Made by a program: the position numbers and the translations under genes. DNA of 46,499 nt. It comes from Helicobacter bilis (GTDB lineage Bacteria; Campylobacterota; Campylobacteria; Campylobacterales; Helicobacteraceae). This document shows, piece after piece, positions 1-8,783 of this stretch. Below the pieces are notes generated by a model. That model was not told where the DNA came from and searched no databases. It saw only the letters and a list, made by a program, of their open reading frames with translations. The DNA is taken from assembly GCF_900198365.1 (NCBI RefSeq), contig NZ_FZMS01000016.1, forward strand, positions 1 to 46,499. Direction: 5' to 3'. How positions within the stretch are numbered: position 1 is the first letter of the stretch; every line of letters starts with the position of its first letter.

Positions 1-12
1 CCCCCCCCCCCC
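1..12. repeat. Poly-C tract (C12) at the window edge
   Basis: Twelve consecutive C residues open the window. Tracts of this length in Campylobacterota usually change length by slipped-strand mispairing. A similar C12 tract lies inside the paralogous gene at 1874-1885. All three + frames leaving this tract close before or just inside the next coding frame, with stops at 16-18, 21-23 and 53-55. As sequenced, it therefore cannot switch the downstream reading frame by length change alone. The edge position suggests an assembly break at the homopolymer. Confidence 0.85.
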
Positions 13-51
13 ATTTGAATTAACGGGTATTCACCGCAAACTAGCAATCAT

Positions 52-1302
52 TTGAGTCCAACTCCAAACATAAATTCAATTCAACATAACATAGATATGG
101 GTACTGTAATAAACCCGTATCCACCGCTACTTAACCCAAAAACAATAGACTATAAACATATCGGAGCGGAGATGGCGTGGGAACTAAACTTGCCATTGCC
201 TAGCAACTATAAATTTGTATGGGTTTGCAATGGTGGGAGTGGCAGTGAAGCATTTATGTCATTTTTAGAACATTGCGGGGTGAATTTAGAGCCATTCTGG
301 TATCACGCAAAAGAAAAATACATACTTGATTTTAATATGCTGGTCTCAAAACCAAACCAATATAATATCCTGTGTATTCACAACAGATATATCGAACATA
401 CAAAATACATTCATTTAACACAAAAGCGAGACTTTATATATATCGCAGGTGATGTGATAAGTAGGCTAAAATCAGGGCTAAATCATTTAGATAACGATGC
501 AATGGCAGATATAATCACGCATGCAATGAGAAATCCAACACCAAACACACCAAAAGAGAAAATGTTTCCAGACTTAAGATATTGCTACAAAGATTCTCAA
601 GGTTTGCCAAACACAAAGTGCTTAAACACACATATGCTTCATTCATACACTGGATTCTATGACTTTTTCTCTTATGTAAAGCCATATATTAAGAATCTAT
701 ACATTCTAAGCACCAATGATTTGAATGCAGAAAATGCTTTTAAGACATTTCAAAGATTATATGAAATTTTTTGCTTACCCAAAGCACCAACAGATGAAAA
801 ACTCTTTACTCAAAGAGCAAATATGTTTCGTGGTGGGTTATATGTTTTACCAATTTCTCTAAGGATACAACTTATAGATGTTCTGGCCACAATAGAGATT
901 ATGCCATATCGATTCTCGTTAAATCTACCTTTTAAGGAGTCTAAAATCAATATTTCTCAAGAGATATTTGCCAAGGAAGTCGTTATAGATTCTATGGAGA
1001 TAGTATTTATGATAAATAAAGATGAATTTGCAAAATTAATGGAAGATTATGAATCTTATGAAAAAGTAAGGCTTTATATTGCAGAATATATAGATATGCT
1101 AGAGGTAAGTGTGGAGCATAATAAAAGTCAGCTTGTGAGTGAAACCGACATTCTATTATACCTGCAAAAAACAGGCCCCCATAGAGAACAACTGCAAGAA
1201 TTAATGAAAATGGAAGCAGAATATTTTAAGACTTATTGTAGAGACATTTTTTCTTCATGGAAATATTACCAGGAGTTTGAGGAGATATGCATAAAAGAGT
1301 AG
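52..1302 (+). CDS. DUF2972-family protein, 5'-truncated or degenerate (candidate MeOPN transferase)
   Basis: This is the C-terminal part of a DUF2972-family protein (Pfam PF11186 family as I recall it). The family includes C. jejuni Cj1421/Cj1422, the transferases that place MeOPN on capsule sugars. The fragment has the family hallmarks: the YPPLLNP...IDY opening (residues about 23-34), a Gly/Ser-rich loop near residues 61-66 (GGSGSE), and the SWKYYQEFE ending. The first possible start is TTG 52; ATG 97 is an alternative. Neither has a convincing ribosome site, and the N-terminal half seen in the next gene is missing. Where the paralog reads R-D-P-I-S-R, this protein reads G-D-V-I-S-R, so a likely donor-binding Arg is lost. 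It may be a remnant, or the tail of a gene that starts outside the window. The next gene starts about 115 bp downstream on the same strand. Confidence 0.7.
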   Translation: MSPTPNINSIQHNIDMGTVINPYPPLLNPKTIDYKHIGAEMAWELNLPLPSNYKFVWVCNGGSGSEAFMSFLEHCGVNLEPFWYHAKEKYILDFNMLVSKPNQYNILCIHNRYIEHTKYIHLTQKRDFIYIAGDVISRLKSGLNHLDNDAMADIITHAMRNPTPNTPKEKMFPDLRYCYKDSQGLPNTKCLNTHMLHSYTGFYDFFSYVKPYIKNLYILSTNDLNAENAFKTFQRLYEIFCLPKAPTDEKLFTQRANMFRGGLYVLPISLRIQLIDVLATIEIMPYRFSLNLPFKESKINISQEIFAKEVVIDSMEIVFMINKDEFAKLMEDYESYEKVRLYIAEYIDMLEVSVEHNKSQLVSETDILLYLQKTGPHREQLQELMKMEAEYFKTYCRDIFSSWKYYQEFEEICIKE

Positions 1303-1416
1303 TAATGGTGTGTTTGTGTATATGAGAATTATGATTGTTAATTTTTGTTGGATAAAATCAGTGTTTTATTTTTATTGCTGTGCGGTTTTATTGTTTGCAT
1401 AGTTTCGAGGTTGTTG

Positions 1417-3189
1417 ATGAGCTTAAAAAAGTCTAGAAACATAAGGGTTTTGAGACATAGGGGGATTACATTTTTTATATGCCACTATGCCAAAAAACAA
1501 ATTGGTGCAATCAAAAGAGTCGGTGTAAAACGGTATATGCTGTCTTTTCTAGAGAAAAAAGTTGAAAAAAGACTAAAACGCTATAACAATAAGTTTCAGT
1601 TATTGTTGGAGATTTACCCTAAGAAATTTTTAAACAAATCTCAATATAAAACTTTCAAATTGGCATACAAGCATTTTGAAGAAAATTATAGAAATATAAT
1701 TGTTATTAGTCCATTATTTTTTATGAAAAATCTCAAAAAACATATCGAGTGGCTAGAGTCTGAAATATTTAAAAGTCAATATGGTAGTATTGAGAATCTA
1801 GAAAATCTCAGCAAAAGTACAATAGGTGCGACTATGATGTCTCCACAGAAAGATTCTAGAATAGACGAATTTACCCCCCCCCCCCATTGTATTGCTGAAT
1901 ATCACCCTTGTTTGTCGGATCCTAATCTACAGATTACTACCCTATACAATACCCACACACAAAAGAGTATCAACACAGATGGTGATAATGCCATGAGTGT
2001 ATTGCCACAACGCATACAATTATATCCACCGTTATTGCAACCAGACACCATAGACTACTCTACAATAGACTACAATCTTGCATTAGAATTGCGTTTGCCA
2101 CCCAAAACACCATACAAATTTGTTTTTATTCGCTATGGTTTATCAGGTGGGGCTGCTATGTCGGACTTTTTGACGCATAGCAGTGTGAGCGAAATGGAAT
2201 ATAAAAAAATTTTTAAACATTATTGCAAACAACAAGATATCTGCCTATATATTAATCATCTATGGCAGAGAGAAGAAAAAGATTTACGACGAGTACTTTA
2301 TGCTTTAAAAGATAATGATTGGTTTCTTATTCTCGTGCGAGACCCCATATCAAGGATAAAAACTGCAATAAATCATGGTTGGTTTAAGCATGGAAGAAAT
2401 TATGACCACATTATTGAATTTGATATAAATGATGATTTTTACAAGGTTGTGGATAGCATGGGCTTTTTTAATACAGAGGGAAAACTTGTTAGCAATCACG
2501 CCTTTATACACAACGATTCTTTAAAGCATGTTATAGGATTGTGCTCTTTTGCATATTACTCAAATATTGCAGTATTACCAAAAAATGCAAATATAACCTA
2601 CCTTGACATGCAAGAAATTATGCCAGAAAAGGCATTTGACACTATGACAAAACTCGCCAAAAAGTTTGATTTTTCATTACCCAAAGAGCAAAATAGGGAA
2701 GATTATGTAGATATTCGATTTGGTAATTTCTTCTACATACTACCACTTACTTTCGCAATGGAGACACAAAACAGCAAGAAAGTCAAAGTCCACATCAGTG
2801 TCCAGCATAATATAAAATCAGATTCAGTCATGATAAATCACATTCTCTTTGACACACCCCACCCATTACTAGACCAAGTCGCTTTTAGTATGAGTGAAGA
2901 TGATTTAAAAGCCTTGCAAGATGACAAAGAAACATTGGATAAAGTTAAAGCCTATATGCTTAGATTCCTAGATGAACTTAAAAAGCGAACTGACTATATA
3001 CAACGAAATAAAAAACATGAAAATGATGTGTTGGAAATCTTTAGAGGTGATAGGGATTTACGAAAGAAATTTAAAGCTATGCTAGATAGAGAACTTATCC
3101 ATGTAAAAGCACATAGACCAGATATTGTTGCTTCGTGGAAATACTACCAAGAGTTTGAGAGAATGTGTGTAGAGGAGGGAGATATGTGA
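1417..3189 (+). CDS. DUF2972-family protein, candidate phase-variable MeOPN transferase (Cj1421/Cj1422-like)
   Basis: This is probably the transferase that moves methyl phosphoramidate from its activated nucleotide to a surface sugar; the role is inferred from homology and gene order. ATG 1417 is chosen because GAGG lies six bases upstream. The frame stays open up to TTG 1345, which has no clear ribosome site. The N-terminal 150 residues are basic and helical. A Pro stretch encoded by C12 (1874-1885) follows, then the conserved DUF2972 domain with YPPLLQP, a Gly/Ser loop (G-L-S-G-G) and V-R-D-P-I-S-R-I-K-T. The last motif looks like the 3'-phosphate-binding motif of PAPS sulfotransferases. 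The protein ends with the family motif SWKYYQEFE. With C12 the frame is continuous, so the gene is ON as sequenced. A 305-bp gap separates it from the methyltransferases. Confidence 0.8.
   Translation: MSLKKSRNIRVLRHRGITFFICHYAKKQIGAIKRVGVKRYMLSFLEKKVEKRLKRYNNKFQLLLEIYPKKFLNKSQYKTFKLAYKHFEENYRNIIVISPLFFMKNLKKHIEWLESEIFKSQYGSIENLENLSKSTIGATMMSPQKDSRIDEFTPPPHCIAEYHPCLSDPNLQITTLYNTHTQKSINTDGDNAMSVLPQRIQLYPPLLQPDTIDYSTIDYNLALELRLPPKTPYKFVFIRYGLSGGAAMSDFLTHSSVSEMEYKKIFKHYCKQQDICLYINHLWQREEKDLRRVLYALKDNDWFLILVRDPISRIKTAINHGWFKHGRNYDHIIEFDINDDFYKVVDSMGFFNTEGKLVSNHAFIHNDSLKHVIGLCSFAYYSNIAVLPKNANITYLDMQEIMPEKAFDTMTKLAKKFDFSLPKEQNREDYVDIRFGNFFYILPLTFAMETQNSKKVKVHISVQHNIKSDSVMINHILFDTPHPLLDQVAFSMSEDDLKALQDDKETLDKVKAYMLRFLDELKKRTDYIQRNKKHENDVLEIFRGDRDLRKKFKAMLDRELIHVKAHRPDIVASWKYYQEFERMCVEEGDM
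1874..1885 (+). repeat. Poly-C phase-variation tract (C12) in a DUF2972 gene
   Basis: Twelve C residues encode Thr-Pro-Pro-Pro-His within the gene and leave it in frame. Change by one or two bases would truncate the protein before its conserved transferase-like domain. C. jejuni cj1421 and cj1422 also carry homopolymeric G/C tracts. Confidence 0.85.
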
Positions 3190-3494
3190 GAATAATTGCT
3201 ATGAGATGATGAGAGTTTTGTTGCATTAACATATAGACTTTCATCATGGAAGAGTAGATTTTTTGTTTTATTTATGTTTTTTTTTGGAAACTAGATTTTG
3301 TTGCTTGTTATGGCTTGTGTAACAAAATATCTTTTTTGGTGCTTAAAACCTGAGAGGTTTGGTCGCAATAAATCAAAACAAGAATGGCTATTAATGTGAA
3401 ATATAGACATATAAGTAAAGCAAAGAATCTAAACTCATTTTAAGATTCTTAAAATTTTGCATTCAAGCAAAGAAATCTAATAAAAAGGATAGGT
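3190..3494. other. Intergenic gap with a small hairpin before the methyltransferase genes
   Basis: No gene is apparent in these 305 bases. There is a T9 run at about 3277-3285, a six-base-pair hairpin at 3346-3360, and an eight-base-pair hairpin made from AAGAATCT (3423-3430) and AGATTCTT (3443-3450) followed by AAAATTTT. The second could be a weak terminator, or simply two facing copies of the abundant AGAATCT word. The next gene has the ribosome site AAGGAT just before ATG 3495. Confidence 0.45.
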
Positions 3495-4347
3495 ATGAAA
3501 CAAGGTGATTTTACGGAAGTGGCAAAGCACTATCACAATCGTCCCGCATATAGTGTGATGCTTTTAGACAAGCTTATAAAATGTGTAAATGACACTAATA
3601 AGCCTTTAGATAAGCTAAGAGTAGTAGAAGTTGGTGCTGGCACGGGCAAACTTACAAAGATTCTAGCTGATGACTTTGGCATGAATATAAGAGCGGTTGA
3701 GCCAAATGACTCCATGAGAGAAGAAGGGAAAAGCTACACAAAAGATTCTAATATTTCATGGTGCAAGGGTAGTGGTGAAAACACTGGTATAGAATCTAGT
3801 AGTGCTGATTGGGTGATTATGGCGAGTTCATTTCACTGGACTGATCCTAAAAAATCCCTGCCAGAGTTTGCTAGAATCTTAGATGATAATTATTACCATA
3901 ATGTGGCTAATAACGCTGACAATGGGGGGGGGGGGCAAACCTTATCAAAATTCCTCTACACAAAACAAGGCAGCCTATTTTACAGCAATATGGAATCCGC
4001 GTCATATAGCAGAAGGCTCGATATTCCATGAGATTGAAACAGAAATTAAGAATATTGTTCCAGAGCTTACTCGTGTGAGTAGTGGGACACAAAATGTGAA
4101 AAAATGGGAAGAAATCCTTGTTTCAACAGGGCATTTCAAGGACTGCTTTTTTATGGAATGCGACTACCTAGAAGTAATGAGTAAAGAAAGGTATTTGGGT
4201 GCGTGGCATTCTGTAAATGATATTCAAGCACAAGCAGGACAAAAAAGATGGCAACAAATTCTTAGCATGATTGAATCCAAGATTGCAAATCTAGATGAGA
4301 TTGCAATACCCTATAAGATTCGTGCGTGGAGTGTGCGTAAGGCATAA
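3495..4347 (+). CDS. SAM-dependent methyltransferase, phase-variable and OFF as sequenced (Cj1420-like)
   Basis: This is a class I SAM methyltransferase of the Methyltransf_11 type. By position and homology it is a counterpart of C. jejuni Cj1419/Cj1420 and probably acts on the phosphoramidate intermediate. The SAM motif V-E-V-G-A-G-T-G is at residues 44-51, with an acidic VEPND further on. The gene is split by G12 at 3924-3935. The upstream frame runs into a stop at 4031 after 178 residues. The rest of the enzyme, ending in A-W-S-V-R-K-A, continues in the next frame to 4347. Eleven G (or 8 or 14) would join the halves into a 283-residue protein, close to the 255-residue paralog downstream. 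C. jejuni cj1420 also has a poly-G tract as I recall, so this looks like a conserved switch, not simple decay. The gene begins the cluster that continues to 10049. Confidence 0.85.
3924..3935 (+). repeat. Poly-G phase-variation tract (G12) in a methyltransferase gene
   Basis: Twelve G residues lie at codons 144-147 of the methyltransferase. With G12 the reading frame ends at 4031; with G11 or G14 it continues to 4347. The sequenced state is OFF. Confidence 0.9.
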
Positions 4348-4355
4348 GTCGTTTG

Positions 4356-4399
4356 TTATCCTTATTTGTCTTGCTTTGTGCGTAGATAAGTAAGGATAA
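4356..4399 (+). promoter_or_regulatory. Hairpin that could mask the ribosome site of the second methyltransferase
   Basis: TTATCCTTA (4356-4364) is a perfect nine-base complement of TAAGGATAA (4391-4399). The right arm contains the AAGGA ribosome site for ATG 4405. The left arm starts nine bases after the stop codon of the phase-variable gene. A ribosome finishing that gene would cover part of the left arm, so translation of the two genes could be coupled. The complement is directly visible; the regulatory role is inference. Confidence 0.4.
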
Positions 4400-4404
4400 A
4401 AACG

Positions 4405-5172
4405 ATGGAAAAAATAGTAGAACAAGTATGGGATTATACAAAACATGCGAAATTTTATAGTTATAGACCAAATTATGCACCAAAAAGCATTGATATGCTC
4501 ACTTCTTTAGCAAAAGAGGGTAGGGCAAAGGCGAAAGTAGCAGATATTGGTGCGGGTAGTGGTAATTTGAGTATTATGCTTTTGGAGAGAGGCTTAGAGG
4601 TTGTGGCGGTTGAGCCAAATGATGCAATGCGTGAGATTGGGATAGAGAGAACGCAGGGTAAAAATATCACTTGGGTTAGGGCAACAGGTATAGATTCTAC
4701 TTTACAAAGTGGCGAGTTTGATTATGTAACCTTTGGGAGTAGCTTTAATGTGATGGATAGAAATTTTGCCATGCAAGAAGCACATAGACTTTTAAAGCCA
4801 AATTGCTATTTTTCATGTATGTGGAATCATAGGGATTTGGCTGATCCTATACAAGAGAAGGCAGAAAGCGTGATTGTGAAATTTGTGCCAAACTATGATA
4901 GAGGTGTGAGACGACAGGACCAAAGAGAGATTATAGAATCTAGAAAAGATTTATTTGACAATATTATCTATCTAGAGGAAGATTTCTACTTTCATCAAAG
5001 CATAGATAACTATATCAACGCATGGAAAAGTGTGAAAAATCCTTATTGGGATTTAGAGACAAGCGAGGGCAATGCTTTGTTTGAGAATATCAGCAATGCC
5101 ATGCGTGAAGCCCTGCCAAGTGAGTTTAGCATAAAATATACGACAAGGTGCTGGAGTGCTAGAAAAGTGTAG
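4405..5172 (+). CDS. SAM-dependent methyltransferase (Cj1419/Cj1420-like)
   Basis: This 255-residue class I methyltransferase is a paralog of the preceding phase-variable gene. Its SAM-binding motif A-D-I-G-A-G-S-G-N is at about residues 46-54, followed by VEPNDAMRE as the acidic second motif. Both proteins share the Y..RP.Y N-terminus and the C-terminal W-S-A/V-R-K-V/A ending. There is no homopolymer tract, so it should be made constitutively unless the upstream hairpin limits translation. It lies 27 bp before the glutamine kinase gene and is probably co-transcribed. In C. jejuni a pair of methyltransferases occupies the same place in the MeOPN locus. Which of the two methylates the phosphoramidate oxygen cannot be told from sequence. 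Confidence 0.82.
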   Translation: MEKIVEQVWDYTKHAKFYSYRPNYAPKSIDMLTSLAKEGRAKAKVADIGAGSGNLSIMLLERGLEVVAVEPNDAMREIGIERTQGKNITWVRATGIDSTLQSGEFDYVTFGSSFNVMDRNFAMQEAHRLLKPNCYFSCMWNHRDLADPIQEKAESVIVKFVPNYDRGVRRQDQREIIESRKDLFDNIIYLEEDFYFHQSIDNYINAWKSVKNPYWDLETSEGNALFENISNAMREALPSEFSIKYTTRCWSARKV

Positions 5173-5199
5173 GCTTAAAGAATTAATGTAAGGAATAAT

Positions 5200-8106
5200 A
5201 TGCAAAAATTAGAGTTTCAAAGTAAGGCAAAGAATCTTTATATGCTACAAAACAGGCTAAAGAATGCAGAGATTTTACCGCTTTTAATACTCACAAAAGA
5301 GGCAGTAAAGACGAATTTAGAAGAAGCCCTAAATCTGATAGAATCTTTTTGCAAGAGTGAGGGCATACAAAGACTTATTATCCGCAGTTCTTCACTAAGC
5401 GAAGATTCTAAACATACTTCAAATGCTGGAGCATTCCTTAGTATCGCAGATATTGTAGCACATGATAAGAAAGCTATTATTGAAGCATTGCGAAAAGTAG
5501 CAGATTCTATGCCAAATAGTAACGATGAGATTCTAATCCAGCCATATTTGCAACACATTAGTTTATGTGGCGTTGGCTTTAGTGTAGATAAAGACAATTT
5601 TAGTCCATATTATTGTATAGAATGCGATAGTAGCGGCTCAAGCAGCAGCATTACTGATGGAAGCAGTAAGGAGAAAATAAGCTATTTTCAGTATAGAGAT
5701 ATGCCTGATTTTACCCAAGATGGCATGTCTTTAGATACAAATACTTGGGGTTTAGAATCTAAATCTTGTCATGTTGAGTGCAGCGAAACATCTAATATAA
5801 AATCTCATCAAAGCTTAAATGATAAAATAGATTCAAATAAGGATATTTCGCCTTTTTCAAAGACTCAATATGACAAGAATCTGGATTCTATAAATTTTGC
5901 ACCCTTACACCCTGCACCCACCCAAGCGGCTGGGAATATAGAATCTACACCAACAGAGCACACAAACAAAACCACAAATTCTAGCAGTTGTTCTATGGCT
6001 TTGGCTGAATTAGAGGGTAGGAGTTATCTAAGCGATAATGACTATCCCTCCGATTCAGCCAATCGTTCAAATTGTATAGACAAGGGCGAATTTTTACGGA
6101 ATCTAGATTCTAAAAATTACGCCCTAAACCCCGCAGCCCACCCAAATTTAGCGCAGAATCTAGAATCTAACAACAAAAGATTCAAACAAATCATCTCTCT
6201 TATGCAAGAGCTAGAATCTCTTTTGCAATATAACTTCATTGATATTGAGTTTGCTTTTGCAAAACCTTTTTCACAAGATATAAAAGAGACTTCTAATCGA
6301 CTTGATTTAAAGCAAGATAGCATAAAGCAAAAAGATTCTATGCAAGAATGCACCAAAGATTCTAAAAATAAATTAAATGGTAATGAAACACTCTATCTCT
6401 TGCAAGTGCGACCTTTAGTAAAATCAAATATCAATCTCTTTAACGCATTGCCACAAGATGCCCTAACAAGACTTCAAAAAAGGTTTACAAGTTTCCTTAA
6501 AAAGACACCAAATGTGCTGGGCGATAGGGCTATTTTTGGTGTTATGCCTGATTGGAATCCAGCAGAAATCATTGGATTGCGTCCTAAGCGATTAGCCCTA
6601 AGCCTTTATAAAGAGATTGTAACAGATAATATTTGGGCATATCAAAGGGATAATTATGGCTATAAAGCCTTGCATTCACACCCGCTTATGCACTCTTTTT
6701 TGGGTATCCCCTATATTGATGTAAGGGCGTCTTTTAACTCATTTATACCAAAAGATTTAGATTCTAAAATTGCTTCAAAACTTGCCAATTACTACTTGCA
6801 AAGGCTAGATTCTAATCCACAATTCCATGATAAAGTGGAGTTTGAAATAGTCTTTTCATGTTATGATTTTAATACGCCAAATAGCCTTACAACACTTCTT
6901 AATCATGGCTTTAATAGCAATGAGATAAAAAGACTAGAGTTTGCTTTATTAGAGCTTACAAATCAAATTATTAACACAAAAAATGGCTATTACACAAAAG
7001 ATTTAGAAAAAGTAGCAAAATTGCAAGATTCCTTTACTAAGATTAAAAACTCTGATTATTCCTTAATCGATAAAATCTATTGGAGTTTGCAGGAATGCAA
7101 AAGGCTTGGGACGCTGCCGTTTGCAGGTATTGCTAGGGCTGGTTTTGTAGCGGTTTTAATGCTAAATTCTTTAGTTAGCATTGGCTTTTTAAGCGAAGAT
7201 GAAAAGAATGCTTTTTTACATACACTAAATACGATAAGTAAGCAACTAGCAGAAAGCAGTATGAATCTAAATGCAGAAAACAAAGCCGCATTTTTAGAGA
7301 AATTTGGACATTTGCGCGCAGGTAGTTATGATATTTTAAGTCCGCGTTATGATGAAGATTTTGAGCGATATTTTAACCTCGATAAATTGCATGAGATGCA
7401 ACAACACACGCTATTTTCTCTAAGCAAAGATAGGCTAGAGAAGCTAGATAGAATCTTAAAAGAGCATGGATTAAAGATAGATTCTACTGAATTTTTCCAT
7501 TTTCTAAAAATTGCGATTGAGGGAAGGGAGTATGCGAAGTTTGAGTTCAGTAAGCTTTTATCTTATACACTTGTTTTAATCGGCGAATTAGGGGAGCATT
7601 ATGGCATTTCAAAAGAGGATATGGCACATCTTGATATACATGATATTTTATCACTTTATGCTAGTTTGTATTCAAAAAGCCCAAAGCAAAAGCTTTTAGA
7701 TTCTATCTCTCGTCATAAGGAGGAATATAATCTTACACTAGCGATTAAATTGCCACCTTTAATCACTACAAAAGAGCAAATTTTTGCCTTTCAGACACAA
7801 CAGGTCATGCCAAACTTTATTACGCAAAAGTCAATTACTGCATTAAAGGCTTTACATACAGATTCTAACTTAGAGGGTAAAATCGTTTTGATTTATGCCG
7901 CAGATCCGGGCTTTGACTATCTTTTTACAAAAAATATTGCTGGATTTATCACTTGCTATGGTGGGGCAAACTCGCACATGGCAATAAGGGCTTCAGAGCA
8001 AAACATGCCAGCAGTCATTGGCGTAGGCGAAGAGCAGTATCAAAAGTATTGCAAAGCTGAAAGGATAATGATTGATTGTCAAAGCGAACAGATTATTTGT
8101 TTATAA
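5200..8106 (+). CDS. L-glutamine kinase of MeOPN synthesis (Cj1418-like), with expanded linkers
   Basis: This is predicted to phosphorylate the amide nitrogen of L-glutamine with ATP, the first MeOPN step shown for C. jejuni Cj1418. The architecture is that of PEP-synthase-like enzymes. An N-terminal ATP-binding domain has R-S-S-S-L-S-E-D-S at residues 62-70 and LQVRPL near residue 400. A C-terminal phosphohistidine domain has G-G-A-N-S-H, placing the likely phosphorylated His at residue 926. It has 968 residues, against roughly 770-780 for the C. jejuni enzyme. The excess lies in two low-complexity stretches within the ATP-binding domain, residues about 146-330 and 355-400, rich in Ser, Asn, Asp and Lys. 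They are built partly from AGAATCT words and a dispersed C-H-V-E-C-S-E-T-S repeat. The next gene begins 26 bp downstream. Confidence 0.85.
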   Translation: MQKLEFQSKAKNLYMLQNRLKNAEILPLLILTKEAVKTNLEEALNLIESFCKSEGIQRLIIRSSSLSEDSKHTSNAGAFLSIADIVAHDKKAIIEALRKVADSMPNSNDEILIQPYLQHISLCGVGFSVDKDNFSPYYCIECDSSGSSSSITDGSSKEKISYFQYRDMPDFTQDGMSLDTNTWGLESKSCHVECSETSNIKSHQSLNDKIDSNKDISPFSKTQYDKNLDSINFAPLHPAPTQAAGNIESTPTEHTNKTTNSSSCSMALAELEGRSYLSDNDYPSDSANRSNCIDKGEFLRNLDSKNYALNPAAHPNLAQNLESNNKRFKQIISLMQELESLLQYNFIDIEFAFAKPFSQDIKETSNRLDLKQDSIKQKDSMQECTKDSKNKLNGNETLYLLQVRPLVKSNINLFNALPQDALTRLQKRFTSFLKKTPNVLGDRAIFGVMPDWNPAEIIGLRPKRLALSLYKEIVTDNIWAYQRDNYGYKALHSHPLMHSFLGIPYIDVRASFNSFIPKDLDSKIASKLANYYLQRLDSNPQFHDKVEFEIVFSCYDFNTPNSLTTLLNHGFNSNEIKRLEFALLELTNQIINTKNGYYTKDLEKVAKLQDSFTKIKNSDYSLIDKIYWSLQECKRLGTLPFAGIARAGFVAVLMLNSLVSIGFLSEDEKNAFLHTLNTISKQLAESSMNLNAENKAAFLEKFGHLRAGSYDILSPRYDEDFERYFNLDKLHEMQQHTLFSLSKDRLEKLDRILKEHGLKIDSTEFFHFLKIAIEGREYAKFEFSKLLSYTLVLIGELGEHYGISKEDMAHLDIHDILSLYASLYSKSPKQKLLDSISRHKEEYNLTLAIKLPPLITTKEQIFAFQTQQVMPNFITQKSITALKALHTDSNLEGKIVLIYAADPGFDYLFTKNIAGFITCYGGANSHMAIRASEQNMPAVIGVGEEQYQKYCKAERIMIDCQSEQIICL
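5767..5793 (+). repeat. Dispersed C-H-x-E-x-S-E-x-S repeat, copy 1
   Basis: The 27-base unit encodes C-H-V-E-C-S-E-T-S in frame inside the first linker of the glutamine kinase. Related copies lie at 36800-36826 (minus strand) and 45205-45231, each in frame within another gene. Confidence 0.7.
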
Positions 8107-8132
8107 AACCATGCCATAAATTAAGGTAAAGC

Positions 8133-8783
8133 ATGAAAAAAAGATATATAGCGATTTCACAGCGACTCTATAGCATGAAAGAATATAATGAAATAAGAGA
8201 ATCTTTAGCAATAGATTGGGGGCAGTTTTTTGCGATACACTTGCATGATTTTCTTATGTTGCCTTTAAGTTATAAGCAAGATATTGCCCCTTATTTGCCT
8301 GATATTGCGGGGGTTATACTTAGTGGTGGGAATGATTTAAGCGTTTGTAATGAGACACCTTTGAATAAAGAAAGAGATATTTTTGAGACAAATCTTATAG
8401 ATTTATGTATAAAAGATTCTATCCCTTTGCTTGGGGTCTGTCGTGGGGCACAAATGATCGCTTATTATTTTAACTCACAGATTACCCCTTGTAAAAATCA
8501 TGTAGGGTTGCATGAAGTTGTGCAGGATTTAGAAACTACACAAAGATTTATAACAAACTCATTTCATAATTACGCCATTACACAGCTAGGCAAAGATCTT
8601 AGATCTTTAGCGATAAGCAGCGATACAAAAGATTACAGCATTGAATCTTTTAAGCATAAATCTCACAATATTTTTGGGATTATGTGGCATATAGAAAGAG
8701 AGAGGGGCATGGAAAATAGCGAAGTTTTTCAAAAGTGGAAAAATGCACTTTATACAAACTCTAATAATAAGGATACAAAATGA
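8133..8783 (+). CDS. Gamma-glutamyl-CDP-amidate hydrolase (Cj1417-like), class I glutamine amidotransferase fold
   Basis: This is predicted to release glutamate from gamma-glutamyl-CDP-amidate, leaving cytidine diphosphoramidate, as described for Cj1417. The 216 residues carry a class I amidotransferase/peptidase C26 fold. An S-G-G-N-D oxyanion loop is at about residues 64-68. The nucleophile elbow G-V-C-R-G gives Cys103, and M-W-H-I-E gives His186 and Glu188, so the triad is intact. The start follows AAGG with normal spacing. The stop codon overlaps the start of the cytidylyltransferase by four bases (ATGA), indicating tight translational coupling. A general gamma-glutamyl-gamma-aminobutyrate hydrolase would look similar; the neighbours decide the call. 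Confidence 0.85.
   Translation: MKKRYIAISQRLYSMKEYNEIRESLAIDWGQFFAIHLHDFLMLPLSYKQDIAPYLPDIAGVILSGGNDLSVCNETPLNKERDIFETNLIDLCIKDSIPLLGVCRGAQMIAYYFNSQITPCKNHVGLHEVVQDLETTQRFITNSFHNYAITQLGKDLRSLAISSDTKDYSIESFKHKSHNIFGIMWHIERERGMENSEVFQKWKNALYTNSNNKDTK

Noticed and set aside
5200-8106. Calling the 968-residue protein a phosphoenolpyruvate synthase
   Set aside because: The domains are shared with that family, but the gene order matches Cj1418 L-glutamine kinase, and the typical C-terminal PEP/pyruvate domain of the synthase is missing.
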